A program made the position numbers and the translations under genes. A stretch of DNA of 64,000 bases, from contig NZ_SODP01000002.1 of assembly GCF_004365355.1 (NCBI RefSeq), forward strand, positions 2,161,490 through 2,225,489, written 5' to 3'. This DNA is from Kribbella pratensis. Lineage in GTDB: Bacteria > Actinomycetota > Actinomycetes > Propionibacteriales > Kribbellaceae. This document shows, piece after piece, positions 41,787-49,459 of the stretch. The notes beneath the pieces are model-generated. The model had not been told where the DNA came from. It searched no databases and saw only the letters and a program-made list of their open reading frames with translations. Position 1 is the stretch's first letter; each line of letters starts with the position of its first letter.

Positions 41787-43210
41787 CGGGGGACCGGGTT
41801 CAGCGCGTAGAGGACCGAGGCGAAGACGATGATCGCGTGGTTGCCTGCGATGCCCCATGGGCGGACCGGAGCCGGGTCCAGCAGGTGCTGCGGCTTGCCC
41901 GGCGTGACGGCGTACAGCTTGCTGCCGATCGTGCCGTAGATGAACGGGCTGGTGATCGACAATGGATGGAAGTCCTGGATCCTCACGGTCCCAGGGGTGG
42001 CCAGGTTGATCAGGCATTCACCCCACGCGGCCATCCGGCGGTTCGGGTCGGGCACCCAGTCCCAGGACTGGACATCCGTTGCCGACGCCGGCTGGCAGAC
42101 CGCGACGACCTTGCCGCTCGCGGTGGAGTGCACAGTCGGGATCACCTTCTCGGGATCCTTGGTCTGCCAGATCGCCAGTGCGTAGTCCGGACTCGCGGCG
42201 AGCACCTGCTGGGGTTTGTCGGTGATCGCGCCGCCAGGCTTCTGCGGGATGACCTTTTGCAGCGGCTTGTCCGGCGCACTCCAGAACAGCGGGCCGTGGT
42301 ACTGCGACATCAGCGCGCGATCACCTTCGGCGAGCAGGATCGTCGACAGTCGCGGCTGGTTCGGCACGGCCTTGAGCTCGCCGCCCGACATCACCATCGC
42401 GCCGCCGGTCCCGCTCAGCGTAATCAGCGGCGACTTGCCGAAGAATTGCACCTTGGCCCCGTCGGGGAGCCCGATCTTCTTCGGCTCCGCGCCGCCGCCG
42501 GCCCAATAGATCAAGGTGTCCTGCGTGGCGACTGCCAGGACCAGCTTGCCGTCGATGGTCGTGTAGACCGGGCTCTCCGCGTCGTTCGGCACCTCGTCCT
42601 GCCACAACACCTTGCCGTTGGCATCGAAAACCGCGACCTTCCCGTCGGCGGTCAGGATGGCGACCTCGGTGCCGTCCGGCTTGATCGCGGGCGAGGTGTT
42701 CTCGGCGATGTTGACCGTCCAGCCCGCGTGGGTCGTGAAGCCAGGCGGCACGTTCCCCGGGGGGAACTCGTCCGGGGTGACCTGGGGCGCCGGGAGGGAC
42801 GGCAGCAGCGGGGACGCGGTGACGGTCGGCTTCTTGTGCAGGTTGGGTTTGATCACGGCGACGAACAGGATCGTGCCGATGACCAGGACGCAGCCCACGA
42901 CCATCGCGACGATGATCGGCCAGATCGGCTTCTGGCCGCCGTTGCGGCCCCGGCCGGAGTCGGCCTCGATCGCCTCGACCTGTCCGTCCGGGTGGATGAT
43001 GAGCGGCCAGGAGGCGCCGTCGGATTCGACCGCGGTTGCCTTCACCGCGCGGCCGAGCTGGGCGGCCCGCTCGCTGACGAGCTGGATCGCGGCCTGTCGC
43101 GGATCGTGGTGATTGACCGGGTGGCTCCGGCCGGCGATCTTCACCTCGGCGTTGTGGTCGTCGTACAGCCGAATCGTGACCTTCGGCCAGGAGGGGATCT
43201 TCTCAGCCAC
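41783..43210 (-). CDS. membrane-anchored beta-propeller protein of the secretion-like cluster
   Basis: 475 residues. A small cytoplasmic alpha/beta domain (1-75, VTIRLYDDHNAEVKIAGRSH) comes first, with one membrane span at about 95-118 and a Pro-rich linker. The C-terminal ~310-residue extracytoplasmic region has propeller-like repeats (VAILTADGKVAVFDANGKVL, GKLVLAVATQDTLIYWAG, GKVVAVCQPASATDVQSWDW), like PQQ/WD folds. Probably a scaffold or receptor. Divergent from the main secretion-like operon across a 248-base promoter region. Confidence 0.7.
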   Translation of the reverse strand: MAEKIPSWPKVTIRLYDDHNAEVKIAGRSHPVNHHDPRQAAIQLVSERAAQLGRAVKATAVESDGASWPLIIHPDGQVEAIEADSGRGRNGGQKPIWPIIVAMVVGCVLVIGTILFVAVIKPNLHKKPTVTASPLLPSLPAPQVTPDEFPPGNVPPGFTTHAGWTVNIAENTSPAIKPDGTEVAILTADGKVAVFDANGKVLWQDEVPNDAESPVYTTIDGKLVLAVATQDTLIYWAGGGAEPKKIGLPDGAKVQFFGKSPLITLSGTGGAMVMSGGELKAVPNQPRLSTILLAEGDRALMSQYHGPLFWSAPDKPLQKVIPQKPGGAITDKPQQVLAASPDYALAIWQTKDPEKVIPTVHSTASGKVVAVCQPASATDVQSWDWVPDPNRRMAAWGECLINLATPGTVRIQDFHPLSITSPFIYGTIGSKLYAVTPGKPQHLLDPAPVRPWGIAGNHAIIVFASVLYALNPVPR

Positions 43211-43458
43211 GATGTCCTCTCATTCCCGCCACAGATCTCCCTCGCTCATCCGACTCCGACGTCCTCGTTCTAGCATGTCCCCCGCACGAGGCATGCCAGG
43301 GATTCCGGGCAGGCAGAAACCACACGAGCCCGGCGGCTCGACTGACCCCGACAAGGGGGTAGAAACATCCTCGCCTGTGGATGGGTCACGAAAGTACACC
43401 CGGAAAGCGAGAGAATACTGTGGGCGACAGCCTGTGACGCACCGCGAGAGGAGGGGCC
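43211..43458. promoter_or_regulatory. divergent promoter region of the secretion-like cluster
   Basis: No gene in 248 bases. On the plus side GAGAATACT (43410-43418) could be a -10 region and AGAGGAGGGG (43448-43457) is the ribosome binding site for ATG 43459. On the minus side TTCTAGCAT (43269-43277) offers a reverse -10-like sequence. No clear palindrome or regulator gene. Confidence 0.35.
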
Positions 43459-44076
43459 ATGACGCAGAACCCGTGGACACGAGATCAGTCTCCGGGTCCG
43501 CAACCGCCGTCGCCGGTCCCGACCCAGCCGGACCTTACCCCTCGGGGGCCGTCCGCCCCGCAGCACGGCGTGCCGGCGCCCGCGGAGGATCAGCGCCTGC
43601 CCAAGTTCGCGATCCCGGTGGCAGACACGTTGTGGTGGGTCGGTGTGCACGGCGGCGCCGGCGAGTCCACGATGTCTCTGCTGCTGCCGGGGACCCGGGC
43701 CGCCAACCACCGTTGGCCGATCCCGCCGCCGCCGGTGCCGACCCCGGTGATCCTGGTCGCGCGCACCCACGGGTCCGGTCTGCGTGCCGCGCAACGAGCC
43801 GCGATCGAGTGGGCCTCGGGTGTCGTCCAGGGAGTGGCTGTGCTCGGCCTGGTGCTGATCGCGGACGCACCGGGCCGGCTGCCCCGCGTGCTCGACGACT
43901 TCGCCGACATCGTCGGCGGAGGTGTTCCGAGGGTCTGGGACATCCCCTGGATCGAGGAGTGGCGCAGAGGGGAGGCTCCCACGCCTGACAACACCCCGGA
44001 CGAGGTCTTCGAAGTCCTTGAATCCATCTACGCTCTTCGCGCGTCAAACCCAGCGGACTACCCCGCCCCGTACTGA
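43459..44076 (+). CDS. degenerate ParA/P-loop-like protein of the secretion-like cluster
   Basis: 205 residues. A Pro-rich N-terminal 45 residues is followed by a compact alpha/beta domain whose first loop WWVGVHGGAGESTMSLLLPG looks like the deviant Walker A of ParA/MinD proteins (KGG-x-GK-S/T), but with Glu where the catalytic Lys should be. Then come PTPVILVARTHGSGLRAAQR and VAVLGLVLIADAPGRLPRVL, typical of the later strands. Probably nucleotide-independent. Possibly the DUF6668 group, from memory. First gene of the plus-strand operon. Confidence 0.68.
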   Translation: MTQNPWTRDQSPGPQPPSPVPTQPDLTPRGPSAPQHGVPAPAEDQRLPKFAIPVADTLWWVGVHGGAGESTMSLLLPGTRAANHRWPIPPPPVPTPVILVARTHGSGLRAAQRAAIEWASGVVQGVAVLGLVLIADAPGRLPRVLDDFADIVGGGVPRVWDIPWIEEWRRGEAPTPDNTPDEVFEVLESIYALRASNPADYPAPY

Positions 44077-44091
44077 AAGGTATTCACAACC

Positions 44092-44367
44092 ATGATGTTG
44101 GTACACCACGTGGTCATGGAGCTCAACACCATGACGCTCCCGCTCGACGCGCCTCCCGGTGTTCAGCCCGGCCTGGACAAGGTGCTCGGCTGGGTCAAGT
44201 GGATCGCGTACTCGGTCTGCACGCTCGGCATCCTGATCGCCGGCGGCATGATGGCTGTCGGCCAGCGCCGCGGTGAAGGTGGCGAGCACGCCGCCCGCCT
44301 CGGGTGGGTCCTGGCGGCCTGCATCGTGATCGGTGCGGCGACGGCACTCGTCGACGCCCTGAAGTGA
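44092..44367 (+). CDS. small two-span membrane protein, VirB2/TrbC pilin-like
   Basis: 91 residues: a short N-terminus, span 1 about 36-54 (WIAYSVCTLGILIAGGMMAV), a charged loop (GQRRGEGGEHAARLG) and span 2 about 70-88 (VLAACIVIGAATALVDAL). This hairpin plan is that of type IV secretion pilins. The call rests on size, topology and neighbours, not on a decisive motif. Confidence 0.6.
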   Translation: MMLVHHVVMELNTMTLPLDAPPGVQPGLDKVLGWVKWIAYSVCTLGILIAGGMMAVGQRRGEGGEHAARLGWVLAACIVIGAATALVDALK

Positions 44368-44405
44368 TCGCGGTCAGCGGCGACCTGCTCGGAGGCTGAT
44401 CGCAG

Positions 44406-45275
44406 GTGGGACTGTTCAGCAGGGATCCGGACTCCGATGGCGATTCTGACGGCGAAAAGACCAGCTTCCTCGAGGAGCGTGGCTTCGTCGCGTCGGCGAT
44501 CGTCATCGGAGCCGTGCTCATTTGCCTGGTGGTCTGGGCGGTTGCCAGTAACGGCTCGGGCACTCCGGCCGCCAATCCCAGCCAGTCTCCGAGCACGATC
44601 GCTCCCACTGAACAGCCCACGGAGTCGAGCGGGCCGCCCGCCACGCCGACCGAGCAGCCTACCGAGCAGCCGACCGCTACCAGGACGGCTCCGCCGCCAC
44701 CGAACAGTCACACCGGTGGCTGCCACGACAGCAACCCGGATCAGGCGATCCCGCGGCTAGCAGCTCCGGCTGCGGTCACGTGGCAGTTCGAGGGCGAGAT
44801 GCTGGTCCCGATCCAGGCCGCGGCCGGGCCTGCGTCCACCTCCGCGAACGGCGTGCGCTCCTGCTTCGCGCACTCGCCGACCGGCGCGGTGTTCGCGGCG
44901 ATGGTCCTCCTGGGCCAGGTGCAGAACCCTGAGGTGAGTCTCGCCGCGCTGAAGACCCGGGTGCTTGCCGGTCCGGGCCGCGACGCTGCGATCGCCGCGG
45001 CCAGGTCCGAGATCCAGACCCCGCCGACCGAGGCCGGCGACGTGCAGTTCTCCGGCTTCAAGGTGCTCTACTACCCGCGGAACGCCACCACGACGGTCAT
45101 TCAGATCGTTGCGAACCTCAACAACAAGGCCTACGGCGCGCTGCAGATCACCATGCAGTGGTCGCACGGCGACTGGTACGCGGTGCTGCAGGACGACGGC
45201 ACCTTCAACGGCTCGGTCGAGCCTGACATCCTGTCCAGTCTCAACGGCTACGTTAGGTTCAGTGGTGCGTCATGA
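44406..45275 (+). CDS. single-span membrane protein, VirB8/TcpC-like place in the cluster
   Basis: 289 residues from GTG 44406. Acidic cytoplasmic start, one span at about 28-48 (ASAIVIGAVLICLVVWAVAS), a Pro/Thr linker (PTEQPTESS, PTEQPTEQPTATRT), then an outer domain with two cysteines and a late alpha/beta segment (FKVLYYPRNATTTVIQIVANL, ITMQWSHGDWYAVL) that resembles NTF2-like VirB8/TcpC folds. Coupled by ATGA to the VirB6-like gene. Confidence 0.6.
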   Translation: MGLFSRDPDSDGDSDGEKTSFLEERGFVASAIVIGAVLICLVVWAVASNGSGTPAANPSQSPSTIAPTEQPTESSGPPATPTEQPTEQPTATRTAPPPPNSHTGGCHDSNPDQAIPRLAAPAAVTWQFEGEMLVPIQAAAGPASTSANGVRSCFAHSPTGAVFAAMVLLGQVQNPEVSLAALKTRVLAGPGRDAAIAAARSEIQTPPTEAGDVQFSGFKVLYYPRNATTTVIQIVANLNNKAYGALQITMQWSHGDWYAVLQDDGTFNGSVEPDILSSLNGYVRFSGAS

Positions 45276-46171
45276 TCGCCCTTGGATGTTCCAAGTGGCC
45301 GTGGGACTGGGACGACTGCATCCGGGACGGCCTGCAGACCGCGATCCAATGGGCCTTCGGCAAGTTCTTCGACTTCATCTTCCAGGCCATCGCCGACATC
45401 GTGGTGAAGGCCGTCGAGGCAGTGATGAAGGCCGTCGGCCTGCTCTGGGTGTACATCAAGACCCCGGACATCGCGCAGAACACCCCGGCCCTGTGGGTGC
45501 AGCAGCACACGAACTTCATCATGGTGTTCATCGCGACGATCGCGGTCATCGTCGGCGCGATCCAGATGGCGATCTCGCACCGCGGTGAGCCGGCCAAGGA
45601 GATCCTCCGCTCGCTCATCACCCTGGTCGTCGTGACGGCCTCCGCGACGGCGTTCGCCGGGACGCTGATCTCGGCCGCGGACGGGTTCTCGAGCTGGATC
45701 ATCGACGAGGCGCTGAAGACCAACGACCACAACTTCGCCGCGTCGATCGCGCGCACGATGACCGAACCGCTGAAGAGTCCCGGTGAGCAGTTCGGCTGGC
45801 TGCTGGTGATCTTCGTCGGCATCCTGATGGTGATCACGTCCATCATCCAGCTCGCGCTGATGATCATCCGCTACGGCATGCTCGTGCTGCTGGTCGGTGT
45901 GCTCCCGCTGACCGCGGCGGCGACCAACACCGAGATGGGGATGATGTGGTTCAAGCGGTCGCTCGCCTGGCTGGCCGGGTTCATCATCTACAAACCGGTC
46001 GCGGCGCTGATCTACGCCACCGCGATCTACCTGATGTCGGCGCCGGACGTGAAGGATGCGCCGAACGGTACGCCGCAGACCCTCAAGATCGTCATGGGCG
46101 TCACGATGATGATCCTGGCAGTCGTCGCGCTGCCCGCCATTCTTCGGTTCGTCTCCCCGAGGACGTCTTGA
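45272..46171 (+). CDS. polytopic VirB6/TrbL-like channel protein A
   Basis: 299 residues, five to six spans. Shared core with the next gene: WVYIKTPDIAQNTPALWVQQ, IAVIVGAIQMAISHRGEPA, LVGVLPLTAAATNTEMGMMW, FKRSLAWLAGFIIYKPVAAL and ALPAILRFVSP. This is the TrbL/VirB6-like family of actinobacterial secretion clusters (SCO6881-type). Starts within the stop of the VirB8-like gene. Confidence 0.75.
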   Translation: MIALGCSKWPWDWDDCIRDGLQTAIQWAFGKFFDFIFQAIADIVVKAVEAVMKAVGLLWVYIKTPDIAQNTPALWVQQHTNFIMVFIATIAVIVGAIQMAISHRGEPAKEILRSLITLVVVTASATAFAGTLISAADGFSSWIIDEALKTNDHNFAASIARTMTEPLKSPGEQFGWLLVIFVGILMVITSIIQLALMIIRYGMLVLLVGVLPLTAAATNTEMGMMWFKRSLAWLAGFIIYKPVAALIYATAIYLMSAPDVKDAPNGTPQTLKIVMGVTMMILAVVALPAILRFVSPRTS

Positions 46172-46172
46172 C

Positions 46173-47762
46173 ATGATTCCGCTCAACTGGGCCACGGATC
46201 TGCTGAAAGAAGCCGTCTCGGCGGTCCTTGCCCCCGCGATGGAAGCGGTGATGAAGTTCGTGTTCCAGCCCATCCTCGACGCAATCTCCGGTGCGGTCGG
46301 GACCTTGATGTCCACGATCGCGACATTCTGGATCTACGTGCCGACGCCGTCGGTGGAGGGCGCTCCCGGTCAGCCGGCCAACAGCTCGGTCAGCTGGATC
46401 TGGTCGCACACGCAGTTCATCACGCTGTTCATCGCGGCGATCGGGCTGATCGTCGGCGCCATCCAGATGGCCTGGACGCAGCGCGGCGAGACGGCGCGCG
46501 ATCTGCTTCGATCGCTGATCACGCTCGCTGTCGCCGCGGCCTTCTCGATCGCCGTCGCGCAGGCGCTGATCACGGCCGGCGACAAGTTCTCCCAGTGCAT
46601 CGTCAGCTCCGCGCTGAGTTCGGACGGATCGTTCTGGGTCTCGCACTGCGACACGATCGGCTCCGGCGACGCGAAGGCGTTCGGCACGAGCATGTCCGTG
46701 GTGCTGGGCTTCGCCGCGGTCGCGGCACTGGCCGGTTCACCGCTGCTGATCGGGATCATGATCGCGGTCGGCATCCTGTGCGTGATCGCCGGTGTGATCC
46801 AGATCGTGCTGATGGTCGTCCGCAGCGCGATGCTGATCCTGCTGCTCGGCGTACTGCCGATCTCGGCCGCCGCGACCAACACCGAGATGGGCCGAAACTG
46901 GTTCAAACGGATCATCGCCTGGTTGCTCGCCTTCATCCTCTACAAACCGGTGGCGGCGATCGTCTATGCGACAGCGATCCGCCTGGTCGCCAACAACAAC
47001 GCACCGCTGCATTTCGACGGCACCAACGCGAACGACGTCGGCAGCCTGGTGATGAACGTGGTCACCGGCCTCACGATGCTGGTGCTCGCATTGTTCGCGC
47101 TGCCGGCCCTGATGCGGTTCATCGTGCCGATGGTCTCGGCGACCGCGGGCGCGGCCGGCGCCGGCATGCTCGCGGCCAGGATGATGCCCGGCATGGACAA
47201 GCTCGGCGACCTGGCGAACAAGCAGACCAGCCAAGGCGCCGACGACGGCGGCGGGGGCGGAGGCGACGGCCCGACCGGCGCCCAGAACGTCGGCAGAGCA
47301 CAGCAGCAGGCACCGAGCGGTAGTGGCGGAGCCGGTGAGGGTGCAGCGGGCGCCGGTGAGGGTGCCGCGGCCGGTGGCGAAGGTGCGGCAGCCGGAGCAG
47401 GCGCCGGTGCTGGAGCCGGGGCCGGAGCCGGAGCGGCGGGTGCAGGTGCCGGTGCAGCGGCGGCCGCGCCGGTAGCGGCGGTGGCTGCTCCGATTGTGGT
47501 GGGTGTCGCGGTTGCCAAGGGCATCTCGGACGCCGGCAAGGCGGCCGCGGCCGAAACCACCGACCAGGGCGACGCAGCCGCGCAGTCTTCGTCCCAGAGC
47601 AGTGGCCCGAGTGGCAGCAGCGGAACCGGCGACCCGAACCGGGGCGGAGGCCAAGGACAGCAGAGCAGCGGAGGCAACCAGCCTCCACCTCCGCCTGGCC
47701 CGAGTGGCAGCGGCGGAGGCGACGACCAACCGACACCGGAAGGCCCAAGTGGCAGCGGCTGA
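46173..47762 (+). CDS. polytopic VirB6/TrbL-like channel protein B with Gly/Ala-rich tail
   Basis: 529 residues, starting one base after the stop of its paralogue. Membrane part about 1-330 with the same blocks: WIYVPTPSVEGAPGQPANSS, IGLIVGAIQMAWTQRGETA, LLGVLPISAAATNTEMGRNW, FKRIIAWLLAFILYKPVAAI. The last ~190 residues are very rich in Gly, Ala, Ser (GEGAAAGAGAGAGAGAGAG), then Pro, probably disordered. It is likely the main channel subunit; the paralogue lacks the tail. Confidence 0.75.
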   Translation: MIPLNWATDLLKEAVSAVLAPAMEAVMKFVFQPILDAISGAVGTLMSTIATFWIYVPTPSVEGAPGQPANSSVSWIWSHTQFITLFIAAIGLIVGAIQMAWTQRGETARDLLRSLITLAVAAAFSIAVAQALITAGDKFSQCIVSSALSSDGSFWVSHCDTIGSGDAKAFGTSMSVVLGFAAVAALAGSPLLIGIMIAVGILCVIAGVIQIVLMVVRSAMLILLLGVLPISAAATNTEMGRNWFKRIIAWLLAFILYKPVAAIVYATAIRLVANNNAPLHFDGTNANDVGSLVMNVVTGLTMLVLALFALPALMRFIVPMVSATAGAAGAGMLAARMMPGMDKLGDLANKQTSQGADDGGGGGGDGPTGAQNVGRAQQQAPSGSGGAGEGAAGAGEGAAAGGEGAAAGAGAGAGAGAGAGAAGAGAGAAAAAPVAAVAAPIVVGVAVAKGISDAGKAAAAETTDQGDAAAQSSSQSSGPSGSSGTGDPNRGGGQGQQSSGGNQPPPPPGPSGSGGGDDQPTPEGPSGSG

Positions 47763-49257
47763 GAACGTACGACGTGCACCTCGCACCTACGGCAACTGGC
47801 GCCAGCCCGCCTCGGCGGGTATCGGCGGCTTGGGCATGCTCGGCACGGCCATCCTGATGGGTGGCCTGCTGATGGTCGTCATCGCGACGATGTCCGGCGG
47901 TCTGCCCGCAGCGATGATCACGCTGCTGGTCGTCGGCGTCGTACTGCTGCTGCTGATGACCAAGGACAAGCATGGGCAGTCCACGCTGCAACGGATCTCG
48001 ACCCGAATTGGATGGCAGCGAGCAAAGATGGCAAAGCACAACATCTACCGATCCGGTCCTCTCGGCCGTACCGCGTGGGGCAAGTTCCAGCTCCCCGGCC
48101 TGGCCGCCTCGTCCCAGCTGAGCGAGTACCAGGACTCGTACGGGCGCCCGTTCGCCCTGCTCTACTACCCGAGCACCCGGCACTTCACGGTCGTCATCAA
48201 CGCGGAGCCGGACGGCGCCTCGTTGGTGGACGAGGACCAGGTGGATGTGTGGGTCGCGCACTGGGGACAGTGGCTGGCATCGCTCGGTCACGAGCCGGGC
48301 ATCGTCGCTGCCTCGGTGACGGTCGAGAGCGCGCCGGACACCGGCATCCGGCTGCGCCGTGAGGTCGGCAACAACATGATGGACGGTACGCCGGCCATCG
48401 CCCGCGCGATGCTGACCGAGGTCGTGCAGACGTACCCCGAGGGCTCGGCGCTGGTCTCCGCCCGGGTCGCCCTGACCTTCAAGGGCACCGACCGCAGCGG
48501 CAAGCGCCGCAAGGAAGACGACATGGGTCGCGAGCTCGCGGCCCGGCTGCCTGCGCTGACCCAGAGCCTGAACGCGACCGGTGCGGGTGCGGCCCGTCCG
48601 GTCAACGCGCAGGAGCTGTGCGAGGCGATCCGGATCGCGTACGACCCGGCGTCCGCCGTACTGATCGATGAGGCTCGTGGCCAGGGCATGCCGCCCGAGC
48701 TGCAGTGGACCGACGTCGGCCCGTCCGGTGCGCAGGCGTTCTGGGACAAGTACCGCCACGACTCGGCCTGGTCGGTGACATGGCAGATGTCGCAGGCGCC
48801 GCGCGGTGAGGTGTTCTCGTCGGTGCTGTCGCAGCTGGTCGCGCCGCATGTCGACATCGACCGCAAGCGCGTCACCCTGCTCTACCGCCCCCTCGACGCC
48901 GGAACGTCGGCCCGGATGGTCGAGGCCGACAAGCGCAACGCGTCGTTCCGCGCCAGTACGTCGAGCCGCCCGTCCGCGCGCAGCCTGGCCGAGGCGCGGG
49001 CCGCCGAGCGGTCCGCGCAGGAGGAAGCGCGCGGCGCGGGTCTGGTCAACTTCGGCATGGTCGTCACCGGCACGGTGATGACGGTCGAGCAGATCCCGGA
49101 CATGATCGCCGCCATGGACAACCTAGGCGCCACCGCACGCGTCCTGCTCCGCCCGGCGTACGGCTCGCAGGACTCCGCATTCGTGTCCGCGCTGCCGCTG
49201 GGCGTCGTCCTGCAGAACCACTTGGCCGTGCCGGCCGGGCTGCGGGAGTCTCTATGA
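47749..49257 (+). CDS. SCO6880-type PrgI-like protein of the secretion-like cluster
   Basis: 502 residues from GTG 47749, which has GGAAGG upstream and overlaps the previous gene by 14 bases in another frame. Two spans near the N-terminus (GGLGMLGTAILMGGLLMVVI, AAMITLLVVGVVLLLLM) match the PrgI-like topology. A large cytoplasmic part (FALLYYPSTRHFTVVI, VDVWVAHWGQWLASLGHEPG, HDSAWSVTWQMSQAPRGEVF) is like the N-terminal region of VirB4 without a P-loop. The family is known in actinobacteria by the S. coelicolor locus SCO6880. It probably docks the VirB4-like ATPase to the membrane. Confidence 0.78.
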   Translation: MAAAENVRRAPRTYGNWRQPASAGIGGLGMLGTAILMGGLLMVVIATMSGGLPAAMITLLVVGVVLLLLMTKDKHGQSTLQRISTRIGWQRAKMAKHNIYRSGPLGRTAWGKFQLPGLAASSQLSEYQDSYGRPFALLYYPSTRHFTVVINAEPDGASLVDEDQVDVWVAHWGQWLASLGHEPGIVAASVTVESAPDTGIRLRREVGNNMMDGTPAIARAMLTEVVQTYPEGSALVSARVALTFKGTDRSGKRRKEDDMGRELAARLPALTQSLNATGAGAARPVNAQELCEAIRIAYDPASAVLIDEARGQGMPPELQWTDVGPSGAQAFWDKYRHDSAWSVTWQMSQAPRGEVFSSVLSQLVAPHVDIDRKRVTLLYRPLDAGTSARMVEADKRNASFRASTSSRPSARSLAEARAAERSAQEEARGAGLVNFGMVVTGTVMTVEQIPDMIAAMDNLGATARVLLRPAYGSQDSAFVSALPLGVVLQNHLAVPAGLRESL

Positions 49258-49263
49258 TTAGGC

Positions 49264-49420
49264 CCTGTGTGGTGATCCATCGCCTACTGCGGGGCGCTCA
49301 GCACGGCACCTCGCCGCACGGGTGCAAGGGCCACGATGCTCCGCATCGAGACCTTCGCCCCCGCACGCCGATGCACCGCACCGATCACCTCCTCGCTACG
49401 GCGCTGAATCACCACACAGG
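49264..49420. other. gene-free gap bounded by 13-bp inverted repeats
   Basis: CCTGTGTGGTGAT (49264-49276) and ATCACCACACAGG (49408-49420) are perfect complements enclosing 131 bases, inside the 202-base gap between two operon genes. It might be a structured mRNA segment or a tiny inserted element. A 69-codon frame spans it but is His/Arg-rich and unconvincing. Confidence 0.55.
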
Positions 49421-49459
49421 ACCTGGACAAAGCAGCACGGTGACCTCTGGGGAGTCACA

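Noticed and set aside
41603..43273. 556-codon open frame antisense to the propeller gene
   Set aside because: Shadow frame with Arg/Asp/Leu-rich composition; the minus-strand protein has clear membrane and domain structure.
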